27,580 nt of DNA from an uncultured Clostridia bacterium. GTDB taxonomy: Bacteria; Bacillota_A; Clostridia; Oscillospirales; Oscillospiraceae. Each line of letters begins with the position of its first letter. The stretch's first letter is position 1. Below, piece after piece: positions 10,996 to 19,674 of this stretch. The DNA is taken from assembly GCA_946408145.1 (NCBI GenBank), contig CAMJQX010000002.1, positions 1 through 27,580 of the forward strand, written 5' to 3'. A program made the position numbers and the translations under genes. Under the pieces are notes generated by a model, which worked only from the letters and a program-made list of their open reading frames with translations, ran no database searches and was not told where the DNA came from.

Positions 10996-12247
10996 CAATC
11001 CTCAGCGCCGGCTCTCCGAGAGCCGCGTCTTCTGGGCCGTCATCGCGCTGCTCGCGTCACTGTCGATCTGGATCTATGTGACCAGCGCGGACTCCAGTGA
11101 TTTCCGCCAGACCTTCCGCAACGTGCGCGTCGAGCTCATCGGCGAGGATACGCTGCGCTCCTCCCGGAACCTTGTCGTCACCGACCTGGACATCAGCAGC
11201 GTGACCGTGGTCATCACCGGCCCGAAGCGCATCGTCGCTCCGCTGGATTCCAGGGACCTCGTGGCGCAGGTGGACGTGAGCAAGCTCAGCACCGCCGCCT
11301 ACACATCGCTCAAATATGATATCGTCTATCCCAGCAGCATCAGCGAGCGCGGCCTGTCCGTGGAGCGCCGCGTGCCGGAGTATGTGAACTTCAACGTCTC
11401 CCTGCAGACGAGCAAGGAGGTCCCGGTCCGCGGCGGCTTCGAGGGCCGCACGGAGGAGGGCTTCACGGCCGAATCCCCGGTGTTCGAACCCGCCAACATC
11501 AGCGTGAGCGGGCCGGAGGCCTATTTGAAGGACATCGACCGCGCCTGGGTCACCTTCGGGCGCGATATGACCGTCTCCAGCACCTACTCGACCGACGTGG
11601 GCTTCACGCTGGAGGACCGCAACGGCGACCCCTGCCCGACGGAGTACATCACCTGCTCGCAGGACACCGTGAAGGCCACGCTGCCGATCCGCGCGATCAA
11701 GAACGTGCCGCTGACGGTGAATCTGATCTACGGCTCCGGCGCCAACGAGACCAACACCATCGTCACCGTGACGCCGAGCTATCTGACGCTGACGGGCGAT
11801 ACGGCGATCCTGTCCGAGATGAACCAGATCGTCCTCGGCACCGTGGATCTGACCGACTTCAGCACGACCTTCACCGACGAGTTCAGCATCCCGCTCGACA
11901 ACAGCCTGAAAAACCTGACGGGCCTGTCCACCGCGGAGGTGACGGTCGAGGTCGTCGGCCTGGAGACGAAGAACTACCGCGTGACCAACATCACCTTTGT
12001 GAACGTCCCGGAGGACTCCGAGGTCGAGGCGATCACCGAGACGCTGGAGCTGCGCATCCGCGGCACCGAGGAGCAGCTCAGACAGATCAAGGCCGAGAAC
12101 ATCACCCTCGTCGCGGATCTGACGGACTATGAGGAGGCCGCGGGCACCTACATGGTGCCGGTCCGCGTGCGTGTGGACGGCTTTACGGACGTCGGCGCCG
12201 TGGGCGACTACACGATCTCCGTTGAGATCAAGAAGGCGGCGCCATGA
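10985..12247 (+). CDS. cdaR: YbbR-domain protein, CdaA regulator CdaR
   Basis: A 420-residue protein with a single N-terminal membrane anchor (about 15-31, VFWAVIALLASLSIWIYV) and a long extracytoplasmic beta-rich region made of several YbbR repeats. Its position directly after cdaA, with an 11-nt overlap, is the conserved arrangement in Bacillota, where CdaR binds and modulates CdaA. In most relatives glmM follows; here an rseC-type gene does, joined by an ATGA overlap. Individual YbbR repeat limits cannot be set by eye; about four fit the length. Confidence 0.92.
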   Translation: MKNNNPQRRLSESRVFWAVIALLASLSIWIYVTSADSSDFRQTFRNVRVELIGEDTLRSSRNLVVTDLDISSVTVVITGPKRIVAPLDSRDLVAQVDVSKLSTAAYTSLKYDIVYPSSISERGLSVERRVPEYVNFNVSLQTSKEVPVRGGFEGRTEEGFTAESPVFEPANISVSGPEAYLKDIDRAWVTFGRDMTVSSTYSTDVGFTLEDRNGDPCPTEYITCSQDTVKATLPIRAIKNVPLTVNLIYGSGANETNTIVTVTPSYLTLTGDTAILSEMNQIVLGTVDLTDFSTTFTDEFSIPLDNSLKNLTGLSTAEVTVEVVGLETKNYRVTNITFVNVPEDSEVEAITETLELRIRGTEEQLRQIKAENITLVADLTDYEEAAGTYMVPVRVRVDGFTDVGAVGDYTISVEIKKAAP

Positions 12248-12645
12248 CACAGGACGCCGTTGTGACAAAGCTCCTGCCGGACGGGATGGCGGAGGTCGCC
12301 GTCGCGCGCACCACCGCCTGCGGCGGCAGCTGCGGCAGCTGTGAGAGCTGCATCTTCCAGGGCGAGATCAAGACGCTCGCGCGAAACCTCATCGACGCCG
12401 TGCCGGGGCAAAAGGTCGTGATCGCGAGCCGGAGCTCCGCCGTGTTCGGCGCGGCGGCGCTGGTGTACATCATGCCGATCGCGCTCTTCATCCTCGGCTA
12501 CGCGCTGGCGTATCTGGCCGGCGCTTCCGAGGGCGTCTGCATCGCCGTGAGCTTTCTGGCGCTGCTGCTGAGCGCCGCGATCCTGGTCTGGAGCCAGAGA
12601 AAAAAGAAAAATCAACAGGCCTTCACCTTCGATATCATCCGGTGA
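12244..12645 (+). CDS. rseC: RseC/MucC-family membrane protein
   Basis: A 133-residue protein matching the RseC (SoxR-reducing system) family. The N-terminal cytoplasmic part has a tight cysteine cluster, C26, C30, C33 and C36 (CGGSCGSCESC), and two membrane helices follow (about 66-90 and 95-115), ending with a basic tail RKKK. The family is linked to SoxR reduction and Rnf complexes in proteobacteria; in Clostridia its role is not established. The cysteine cluster suggests metal or Fe-S binding or redox chemistry. It overlaps cdaR by 4 nt, so it is probably translated with the c-di-AMP genes. No rnf gene is in the window. Confidence 0.87.
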   Translation: MTQDAVVTKLLPDGMAEVAVARTTACGGSCGSCESCIFQGEIKTLARNLIDAVPGQKVVIASRSSAVFGAAALVYIMPIALFILGYALAYLAGASEGVCIAVSFLALLLSAAILVWSQRKKKNQQAFTFDIIR

Positions 12646-12658
12646 GGCGGGAGGAAAC

Positions 12659-13537
12659 ATGATCAAAAGCATGACCGGCTACGGCAGCGCCAAGGGCACT
12701 GTCGAGGGCCTGGAGATCAGCGTCGAACTCAAGAGCGTGAACAACCGCTATCTGGACTGCTCGGTGCGGCTGCCGAGGAGCTTTCTCTTCGCCGAGGAGA
12801 TGGTGAAGAGCTGCGTGCAGAAGCACATCAGCCGCGGCAAGGTGGACGTCTTCGTCTCCGTCAACAGCGCAGGCGCCGGCGACATGGCCGTGCAGGTCAA
12901 CGAGGCGCTTTTGAAGGGCTATGTCGAGGCCGTGCGGCACATCGCCGAGGAGTACGGCCTGCACGACGATCTGAGCGCCATGGGCGCGGCGCGTTTCCCC
13001 GACGTGCTGAGCGTCGAGAAGAAGGATCTGGACGCCGAGGCCATCTCCGCCGGCATGGCAGAGATCGTCGAGGCAGCGCTGAACGATTTTGACGCGATGC
13101 GTCTTCGCGAGGGCGAAAAGCTGCGCGACGACGTGCTGGCAAGGCTGGAGAACATCAACGCCCTGGTCTGCGCCGTCGAGGAAAAGGCGCCGGAGACCGT
13201 GGCCGCCTACCGCAGGCGCCTCGAAAACAAGATGGCCGAGGTGCTCGGCACCGCCGGAATCGACGAAAACCGCATCCTGGCCGAGGCCGCGATCTTTGCC
13301 GACCACATCGCCGTCGATGAGGAGACCGTGCGCCTGCGCAGCCACATGGCCCAGCTGCGCACGATGATCTCCGGCAATTCGCCGACCGGCCGCAAGATCG
13401 ACTTTCTGATCCAGGAGTTCAACCGCGAGGCCAACACCATCGGCTCCAAGTGCCAGAACTCTGAGATCGCCCACGTGGTCGTGGATCTGAAATCCGAGAT
13501 CGAGAAGATCCGCGAGCAGATCCAGAACATCGAGTGA
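12659..13537 (+). CDS. yicC: YicC-family endoribonuclease
   Basis: A 292-residue YicC/YloC protein. The N-terminal signature MIKSMTGYGSA and SVNNRYLD are present, as is the C-terminal DUF1732 block KIDFLIQEFNREANTIGSKCQN (about 243-264). Members of this family have been described as endoribonucleases acting on RNAs including small RNAs. The ATG follows GGGAGGAAAC. The next genes, remA, gmk and rpoZ, are in the same order as Bacillus yloC-remA-gmk-rpoZ, which supports orthology. Confidence 0.95.
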   Translation: MIKSMTGYGSAKGTVEGLEISVELKSVNNRYLDCSVRLPRSFLFAEEMVKSCVQKHISRGKVDVFVSVNSAGAGDMAVQVNEALLKGYVEAVRHIAEEYGLHDDLSAMGAARFPDVLSVEKKDLDAEAISAGMAEIVEAALNDFDAMRLREGEKLRDDVLARLENINALVCAVEEKAPETVAAYRRRLENKMAEVLGTAGIDENRILAEAAIFADHIAVDEETVRLRSHMAQLRTMISGNSPTGRKIDFLIQEFNREANTIGSKCQNSEIAHVVVDLKSEIEKIREQIQNIE

Positions 13538-13546
13538 GGTGAGGGC

Positions 13547-13807
13547 ATGAGGCTGATCGCCATAGGCTTCGGCAATCTGGTGTCCGCGGAGCGCATCGTC
13601 TCCGTGGTCTCGCCGGAATCCGCCCCCATCAAGCGCATGATCCAGGACGTGCGCGAGAAGGGCTCGCTCATCGACGCGTCCTTCGGCCGCAGCACGAGGT
13701 CCGTTCTGATCATGGACAGCGGACACGTGATCCTGTCCGCCCTGCCGCCCGAGACCCTGGCGGACAGGCTCGAAGAAAAAGAGGAAAGGGAAGCAGAAAG
13801 ACAATGA
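13547..13807 (+). CDS. remA: RemA-family (DUF370) regulatory protein
   Basis: An 86-residue DUF370 protein. In Bacillus subtilis RemA is a DNA-binding activator of extracellular matrix and osmoprotection genes and assembles into ring-like oligomers. The conserved opening [21 protein letters not shown], the SAPIKR segment and the [18 protein letters not shown] block are present; its acidic C-terminal tail ([11 protein letters not shown]) is lineage-specific. GAGGTGAGG precedes the ATG, and the TGA overlaps the gmk ATG. RemA homologues are common in Bacillota that do not make biofilm, so the target genes here are unknown. Confidence 0.95.
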   Translation: MRLIAIGFGNLVSAERIVSVVSPESAPIKRMIQDVREKGSLIDASFGRSTRSVLIMDSGHVILSALPPETLADRLEEKEEREAERQ

Positions 13808-14397
13808 GTGAGAAAGGGAAGCTGATCGTCATTTCCGGCCCCTCCGGCGCCGGCAAGAGCACCATCGTTTTCAAGGCCATCGAGGGCCGCACGGACTTCT
13901 GTTTTTCGACCTCCGTCACCACCCGCGCGCCGCGCGCGGGCGAGCAGGACGGCAGGGAGTATTTCTTCGTCGACCGGGAACGCTATGACCGGATGGTCGA
14001 AAACGGGGAACTCCTGGAGCATGCCGAGTATGTCGGCAACGGCTACGGGACGCCGCGCGCCTATGTCGAGCAGAAGCTCGCCGAGGGCATGAACGTCGTG
14101 CTCGACATCGAGGTGCAGGGCGCGCGCCAGGTGCACGAGAGCGTGCCGGGCGCCGTGATGATCTTCATCATCCCGCCCTCCATGGAGGAGCTGCGCCGCC
14201 GCCTCATCAGGCGCGGGACCGACAGCATGGAGGCCATCGAGGGCCGCCTCGAACGCGCCCGGGCGGAATACGCCGAGGCGGAGATCTATGACTACCTCAT
14301 CGTCAACGAGGATGCGGACGTCGCCGCGTCGGAGTTCGCGGCCATCGTGAAGGCCGAGCACCTGCGCACCCGCGACCGCATGCACCTGCTGAAATAA
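13804..14397 (+). CDS. gmk: Guanylate kinase
   Basis: Gmk, 197 residues, phosphorylates GMP to GDP with ATP. The P-loop GPSGAGKST (12-20), the GMP-binding block [18 protein letters not shown] and the [10 protein letters not shown] segment are all present and the length is normal. It starts in the ATGA overlap with remA, with AAAGGGAAG upstream as a ribosome-binding site. In Bacillota Gmk is a target of (p)ppGpp inhibition; nothing in the sequence argues against that here. Confidence 0.97.
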   Translation: MSEKGKLIVISGPSGAGKSTIVFKAIEGRTDFCFSTSVTTRAPRAGEQDGREYFFVDRERYDRMVENGELLEHAEYVGNGYGTPRAYVEQKLAEGMNVVLDIEVQGARQVHESVPGAVMIFIIPPSMEELRRRLIRRGTDSMEAIEGRLERARAEYAEAEIYDYLIVNEDADVAASEFAAIVKAEHLRTRDRMHLLK

Positions 14398-14447
14398 ACC
14401 GAATTTGTAATTACCCGCAATCGCGGATGAAATGGAGAAGAACGACC

Positions 14448-14636
14448 ATGATGCTTTATCCCCCTGTTGCAGAGCTTGTTGAAAAAATCGGCAGCCGCTA
14501 CCAGCTCGTGAATCTGGTGGCCCGCCGCGCGCGTGTGATCTCGGCCGAGGCCGAGGAGAAGCAGATCCCGCTGGAGCGCAAGCCCGTCTCCTCCGCCATC
14601 GACGAGGTCTACACCGGGAAGCTCTCCATCAAGTAA
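14448..14636 (+). CDS. rpoZ: RNA polymerase omega subunit
   Basis: Omega, 62 residues, a small RNA polymerase subunit that helps beta-prime folding and assembly. The core YQLVNLVARRARVI and the C-terminal pattern SSAIDEVYTGKL match the omega family, and the gene follows gmk as in Bacillus. Three candidate ATGs lie in frame: 14427, 14448 and 14451. I prefer 14448 since GGAGAAG lies about 7-10 nt before it, while the ATG at 14427 would add MKWRRTT, which the family lacks. Only 11 nt separate it from priA; the coaBC gene usually found here is absent. Confidence 0.92.
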   Translation: MMLYPPVAELVEKIGSRYQLVNLVARRARVISAEAEEKQIPLERKPVSSAIDEVYTGKLSIK

Positions 14637-14647
14637 GCTGCCCGCGC

Positions 14648-16897
14648 ATGTCCGTGCTCGTTGCAAAAATCGCGGTTTCCGCCGCCACATACTGGATCGA
14701 CCGCCCCTACGATTATCTGATCCCGGACGAGCTTGCCGGGCGCGCAAAGCCGGGCATGCGGGTCTACGTTCCCTTTTCGGCGGGCAACCGCCGCAGCGAG
14801 GGCGTGATCCTGGCGCTCAGCGATCACAGCGACTACGAACGGCTCAAGCCGATCACGGCGCTGCTGGACGATGCGCCCGTGCTGGACGAGGAGCAGATCA
14901 GGCTGGCGCTCTTCATGCGCGAGCGCTTTTTCTGCACGGTATACGACGCCGTCAAGGCGATCCTGCCTGCCGGCCTCTGGTTCAGGGACGACGGGGAGCG
15001 CCGGGCGAAGGACAAGACGGTCGAAATGGCTCGGCTCTGTCTCCCGCCCGAGGATGCGGCCGCCATAGCGGAGCAGAAGCGCCGCCGCTCGCCGCAGCAG
15101 GCGAACCTTCTGGATCTGCTGTGCAGCTTCGCGGCGCTTCCGACGCAGGAGCTGCTGCGCTTCACCGGCGCTGGAAAGCAGAGCCTGAAGGCGCTCGTGA
15201 ACGCGGAGCTCGTCGAGCTCTTCGAGCGCGAGGTCTACCGCCGCCCCGAGGTCTTCACCGGGGAGACGGAGCCGCTGCCCGTGCTCAACGGCGAGCAGCG
15301 GCAAGCCTTTGACGGCATCGACGCCCTGGCCTGCTCCGGCGAGGCCGGGGCCGCCTTGCTTTTCGGTGTGACCGGCAGCGGCAAGACCAGCGTCTATCTG
15401 CAGCTGATCGCCCGGCAGCTCGAGCGCGGCCGCTCGGCCATCCTGCTCGTGCCGGAGATCGCCCTGACCCCGCAGATGCTGCACACCTTCTCCTCCCATT
15501 TCGGGGACGAGGTGGCGGTGCTGCATTCGAGCCTATCCGTCGGGGAGCGCTACGACGAGTGGAAGCGCGTGCGCGCCGGGAAGGCCCGGCTCGTCATCGG
15601 CACGCGCAGCGCCGTCTTCGCGCCCTGCCGGGACCTCGGCCTCATCATCATCGACGAGGAGCAGGAGGAGACCTACAAGTCCGAAAACGCGCCGCGCTAC
15701 AACGCCCGCGACATCGCGAAGTTCCGCTGCGCGCGCGCCGGCTGCCTGCTGCTGCTCGGTTCCGCGACGCCCGATATTGTCAGCCGCTATGCGGCCGAGA
15801 CCGGGCGCTATTCCTATTTTCGCCTGGAGAACCGCTTCAACGAGCGGGAGCTGCCCGCGGTGCGGATCGTGGACATGAAGAAGGAGCTGCGCCGCGGCAA
15901 CGGCGGCAGCATCAGCTCCGAGCTACGGGACGAACTCGCGGCGAACATCGAGCGCGGCGAGCAGAGCATCCTCTTCATCAACCGCCGCGGCGCGCACAAG
16001 CTCGTCAGCTGCGGCAGCTGCGGCTATACCTACCGCTGCCCGCGCTGCAGCGTGTCGCTGACCTATCACAGCGCGCGAAACCGCCTGATCTGCCACTACT
16101 GCGGCTTCTCCCGCCGGGTGGACGAGAGCTGCCCCGAATGCGGCGGCATCCTCAAATACATCGGCGTCGGCACGCAGATGGTCGAGACGGAGCTGCACGA
16201 GCTCTTCCCCGATATCGAGGTCATGCGCATGGACACCGACACCGTCACCCCCGCGGGCTCGCACGACGCGCTTTTCTCCCGTTTCCGGGAGGAGAATATC
16301 CCCGTGATGGTGGGCACGCAGATGGTGACGAAGGGCCTCAACTTTGAAAACGTCACGCTTGTCGGCGTCATTTCCGCCGACCAGAGCCTCTATGCCGGCG
16401 ACTACCGGGCGGGGGAGCGTACCTTTTCGCTCATCACGCAGGTGGTCGGGCGCAGCGGCCGCGGCGAAAAGCCGGGACGCGCCGTGATCCAGACCTACAC
16501 GCCCGACAACGAGACCATCCGGCAGGCTGCGCGGCAGGACTATGACGCCTTCTACGCCTCCGAGCTCGAGCTGCGCCGCCTGCAGAACGCGCCGCCCTTC
16601 CGGGACATCCTGACGCTGACCGCCTCGGGTCCGGACGAGAGGATGGTGCTGCAGGCCTGCCGCTATGCCAGGGACAGGCTCGCAGAGCTCCTCGGGCCGC
16701 GCTCCGGCGCGGACCTGCTCGGCCCGACGCCGATGGCGGTGGTGCGGGTCAACAACCGCTACCGCTACCGCGTGATCGTAAGCGGCAAAAACACCGCGAA
16801 GCTTCGCGCGGCGCTCTCGCAGACCGTGTGCGAGTGCTGTACCGACAAGCGCTTTCGCGGCGTGTCCGTATTCGCGGACAACGACCCCCTTGACTGA
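14648..16897 (+). CDS. priA: Primosomal replication-restart helicase PriA
   Basis: PriA, 749 residues, the 3'-5' helicase that reloads the replisome at stalled forks. The N-terminal 3'-DNA-binding domain (about 1-105) is followed by Walker A GVTGSGKTS (240-248, K246), motif II DEEQ (336-339), an eight-cysteine zinc cluster (C455 to about C497, CGSCGYTYRCPRC...CHYCGF...CPECGG) and the motif V/VI region GTQMVTKGLNFENV and QVVGRSGRGEKPG. The family's motif II is usually DEEH; here the last residue is Gln. The ribosome-binding site is weak and the gene may rely on coupling to rpoZ, whose stop is 11 nt upstream. Confidence 0.97.
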   Translation: MSVLVAKIAVSAATYWIDRPYDYLIPDELAGRAKPGMRVYVPFSAGNRRSEGVILALSDHSDYERLKPITALLDDAPVLDEEQIRLALFMRERFFCTVYDAVKAILPAGLWFRDDGERRAKDKTVEMARLCLPPEDAAAIAEQKRRRSPQQANLLDLLCSFAALPTQELLRFTGAGKQSLKALVNAELVELFEREVYRRPEVFTGETEPLPVLNGEQRQAFDGIDALACSGEAGAALLFGVTGSGKTSVYLQLIARQLERGRSAILLVPEIALTPQMLHTFSSHFGDEVAVLHSSLSVGERYDEWKRVRAGKARLVIGTRSAVFAPCRDLGLIIIDEEQEETYKSENAPRYNARDIAKFRCARAGCLLLLGSATPDIVSRYAAETGRYSYFRLENRFNERELPAVRIVDMKKELRRGNGGSISSELRDELAANIERGEQSILFINRRGAHKLVSCGSCGYTYRCPRCSVSLTYHSARNRLICHYCGFSRRVDESCPECGGILKYIGVGTQMVETELHELFPDIEVMRMDTDTVTPAGSHDALFSRFREENIPVMVGTQMVTKGLNFENVTLVGVISADQSLYAGDYRAGERTFSLITQVVGRSGRGEKPGRAVIQTYTPDNETIRQAARQDYDAFYASELELRRLQNAPPFRDILTLTASGPDERMVLQACRYARDRLAELLGPRSGADLLGPTPMAVVRVNNRYRYRVIVSGKNTAKLRAALSQTVCECCTDKRFRGVSVFADNDPLD

Positions 16898-16924
16898 ATT
16901 ATTCAAACAGAGAGTGAGAAGACT

Positions 16925-17440
16925 ATGGCACTTCGGAACATCCTGACCAAGGAGCAGCCGCTCCTTTACAAAAAGAGCCGCAGGGTGACGGACTTCAACC
17001 CCCGCCTCCACCAGCTGCTCGACGATATGAACGAGACCCTGATGCAGGCCAACGGCGTCGGTCTCGCCGCGCCGCAGGTCGGCGTTCTGCGCCGGGCGGT
17101 GCTGGTCATCGAGACCAACGTCCCCGAGGGCGAGGACGAGTACGTCATCGAGCTCATCAACCCCGAGATCATCGAGAGCTCCGGCGAGCAGGAGGGGGCC
17201 GAAGGCTGCCTGAGCGTGCCGGGCGAGTACGGGATCGTCAAGCGCCCCATGAGCGTGAAGGTCCGGGCGCAGGACCGCTTCGGCGAATATTTCGAGGTCG
17301 AGGGCACGGGCCTGACGGCGCGCTGCTTCTGCCACGAGATCGACCATCTCGAGGGCGTCGTCTTCACCTCCAGGGCCGAGCGCATGCTCAGCGAGGAGGA
17401 GCTGCAGCAGGGAGCCAGCAGAGAGGGAGCGGAAGAGTGA
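16925..17440 (+). CDS. def: Peptide deformylase
   Basis: Def, 171 residues, removes the formyl group from nascent N-terminal formyl-Met. The three family motifs are intact: GVGLAAPQVG (44-53), EGCLS with metal ligand C95 (93-97), and HEIDH (137-141) with the two histidine ligands and the catalytic Glu138. The ATG follows AGTGAGAAG. It overlaps fmt, which puts on the formyl group that Def removes, a widely conserved pairing. The C-terminus carries an acidic tail of about 25 residues. Confidence 0.97.
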   Translation: MALRNILTKEQPLLYKKSRRVTDFNPRLHQLLDDMNETLMQANGVGLAAPQVGVLRRAVLVIETNVPEGEDEYVIELINPEIIESSGEQEGAEGCLSVPGEYGIVKRPMSVKVRAQDRFGEYFEVEGTGLTARCFCHEIDHLEGVVFTSRAERMLSEEELQQGASREGAEE

Positions 17441-18366
17441 GCATGCGCATCGTGTTCATGGGCACGCCGGATTTTGCGGCGGCCTCGCTGCGGAAGCTGC
17501 TCGACGAGGGCTTTGAGGTCGTCGGCGTCTTCACGCAGCCGGACAGGCCGAAGGGCCGCGGGATGGCGCTGCAGCCCTCGCCGGTGAAGGAGATCGCGCT
17601 GTCCGCCGGGCTGCCGGTCTTTCAGCCGGAAAAAATGCGCGACGGGACCGCCCTTCGACAGCTTTCGGCCCTGCGGCCGGATATTCTGGTGGTGGTGGCC
17701 TACGGGCGCATCCTGCCGGACGACATGCTGGCGCTGCCGCGCTTCGGCGCGGTGAACGTGCACGCCTCGCTGCTGCCGAAGTACCGCGGCGCGGCGCCGA
17801 TCCAGGCGGCCGTGCTCAACGGGGACGAGAGCACCGGCGTCACGACGATGTACCTCGCGCACGATATGGACGCGGGCGACCTCATCTACGCCGAGGAGAC
17901 CCCGATCGGCGAATTCGAGACCTCGGGCGAGCTCTTCGACCGCCTGAAGGACATGGGCGCGGCGCTTCTGGTGAAAACCCTGCGCGCGATCGAAAACGGG
18001 ACCGCGCCGCGCGTCCCGCAGGACCACAGCCGCGCGACTTACGTGAAGATGCTCGACAAGTCCGCCTCTCCGATCGACTGGGATCGGACGCCGCGGCAGA
18101 TCGTCAAGCAGATCTGCGGTCTGCAGCCCTGGCCGGTCGCGACCATGGAGCTTGAGGGCGAGACCTTCCGCGTCTTCGCCGCCGAATATACCGACCACCG
18201 GACCGCGCTTGCCCCGGGCAAGGTCGTCTCCGCCGGGAAGGACGGGCTGGAGATCGCCTGCGCAGACGGGGAGACCCTCAGGATCACAGAGCTGCAGGCG
18301 CCCGGCAAAAAGCGCATGCGGGCCGCGGATTTCCTGCGCGGCCACGCCGTGCGCGCGGACGGCTGA
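17437..18366 (+). CDS. fmt: Methionyl-tRNA formyltransferase
   Basis: Fmt, 309 residues, formylates initiator Met-tRNA using 10-formyl-tetrahydrofolate. The start MRIVFMGTPDFAA, the catalytic Asn107 and His109 in NVHASLLPKYRGAAPIQ, and Asp145 in AHDMDAGD are all visible, and the C-terminal tRNA-binding OB domain follows. Two starts are possible: GTG 17437, with AGGGAG 7 nt upstream and a GTGA overlap with def, or ATG 17443, which is closer to the family N-terminus. I list the GTG but the ATG is nearly as likely. Confidence 0.95.
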   Translation: MSMRIVFMGTPDFAAASLRKLLDEGFEVVGVFTQPDRPKGRGMALQPSPVKEIALSAGLPVFQPEKMRDGTALRQLSALRPDILVVVAYGRILPDDMLALPRFGAVNVHASLLPKYRGAAPIQAAVLNGDESTGVTTMYLAHDMDAGDLIYAEETPIGEFETSGELFDRLKDMGAALLVKTLRAIENGTAPRVPQDHSRATYVKMLDKSASPIDWDRTPRQIVKQICGLQPWPVATMELEGETFRVFAAEYTDHRTALAPGKVVSAGKDGLEIACADGETLRITELQAPGKKRMRAADFLRGHAVRADG

Positions 18367-19673
18367 TGGGCGGCGCCAGACAGGCGGCGTATGAGGCGCT
18401 GCTGCGCTGCCGGCGCGACGGGGCCTGGTCGGCGCAGGCCGTGGACGCCGCGATCAAAAAGCACGATCTCGACCGGCGCGACGCGGCGCTGGCGACCAGG
18501 CTCTGCCTCGGCGTCCTGCAGAACGAGGACTATCTCGACTGGCATATCGACAGGCTCTGCAGCGCGCCCCCCGAGAAGGGCCTGCGCGACCTGCTGCGCC
18601 TCGGCGCCTGTCAGCTCCTGCTGACGGACAGGGTCCCGCTTCACGCCGCCGTCGGGGAGACGGTGGAGCTCTGCCGAAAAAACGGATACGCGCGCGCCGC
18701 GGGCTTCTGCAACGCGGTGCTGCGTAAGTTGGCCGATGCCCGCGATCGTCTGCCGGAGATCCCCGGGGAGGGGACGGCGGAATACCTGCATCTCCGATAC
18801 AGCCACCCGCTCTGGCTGGCCGAGCGCCTGATCGCCGAGCAGGGCTATGCGCAGGCGGAGGCATTCTTTCGCGCGAACAACGAGGCCGCGCCGCTGTGCC
18901 TGCAGGTCAACACCCTCAGGGTCGGCGCAGGGGATTACCGAAGGGCTCTCGAGCGCGCGGGGATCTCCTGTGAGGCCGACGAGGCGCTGCCCGGCTGCCT
19001 GACGCTCCCCGGCGGGAACGTGACGGCGCTGCCCGGCTTCGAGGAGGGCCTGTTTTACGTGCAGGACCGCGCCGCCCGCTGTGCCGTGGAGATCGCGGCG
19101 CCGGAGAAGGGCATGCGCGTGCTGGACGCCTGCGCGGCCCCCGGCGGCAAGAGCTTCGCGGCGGCGATCCGCATGGAGGATACGGGCAGCATCCTCGCCT
19201 GCGACCTGCAGGAGAAGAAGCTCAAGCGTCTGCGCGAGGGCGCGCAGAGGCTTGGCCTCGGCTGCATCGAGACGCGCGCGATGGACGGCAGGATATGCGA
19301 GAGCGCCTTCGTGGAGGCCTTCGACCTCGTCCTCTGCGACGCGCCCTGCTCCGGTCTCGGCGTGATCCGCAAGCGCCCGGAGATCCGGCGCAAGACGGAG
19401 GCGGAGATCGCGGCGCTGCCCGCGATCCAGGCGGCGATCCTCGACAATGTCAGCCGCTACGTAAAGCCCGGCGGCCTGCTGCTCTACTCGACCTGCACGG
19501 TGCTGGACGCGGAGAACGGCGAACAGGCGCGCGCCTTCCTCGCGCGGCATCCGGAATACCGGGCCGAGGATTTCACGCTCGGCGGCATCCGCAGTGCTGA
19601 CGGCTGTTACAGCTTCTGGCCGCAGCGCGACGGCACGGACGGATTCTTTGTCTGTAAACTGAGAAAGAAATGA
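18366..19673 (+). CDS. rsmB: 16S rRNA m5C967 methyltransferase RsmB
   Basis: RsmB, 435 residues, methylates C967 (E. coli numbering) of 16S rRNA. A NusB-like RNA-binding domain (about 1-135) precedes the Rossmann methyltransferase domain. Visible are the SAM motif DACAAPGGKS (254-263), the CDAPCSGLG motif with C328, and STCTV with C377; these two cysteines are the pair used in m5C catalysis. The ATG shares one base with the fmt stop (TGATG). Order after def and fmt matches Bacillus. Confidence 0.96.
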   Translation: MGGARQAAYEALLRCRRDGAWSAQAVDAAIKKHDLDRRDAALATRLCLGVLQNEDYLDWHIDRLCSAPPEKGLRDLLRLGACQLLLTDRVPLHAAVGETVELCRKNGYARAAGFCNAVLRKLADARDRLPEIPGEGTAEYLHLRYSHPLWLAERLIAEQGYAQAEAFFRANNEAAPLCLQVNTLRVGAGDYRRALERAGISCEADEALPGCLTLPGGNVTALPGFEEGLFYVQDRAARCAVEIAAPEKGMRVLDACAAPGGKSFAAAIRMEDTGSILACDLQEKKLKRLREGAQRLGLGCIETRAMDGRICESAFVEAFDLVLCDAPCSGLGVIRKRPEIRRKTEAEIAALPAIQAAILDNVSRYVKPGGLLLYSTCTVLDAENGEQARAFLARHPEYRAEDFTLGGIRSADGCYSFWPQRDGTDGFFVCKLRKK

Positions 19674-19674
19674 C

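Noticed and set aside
11057..12268. 403-codon open frame on the - strand over cdaR
   Set aside because: Codon-register shadow of cdaR; no ribosome-binding site or recognisable protein.
16889..16924. Promoter before def from TTGACT at the priA end
   Set aside because: No usable -10 hexamer lies 16-18 bp downstream; the sequence there is the ribosome-binding region.
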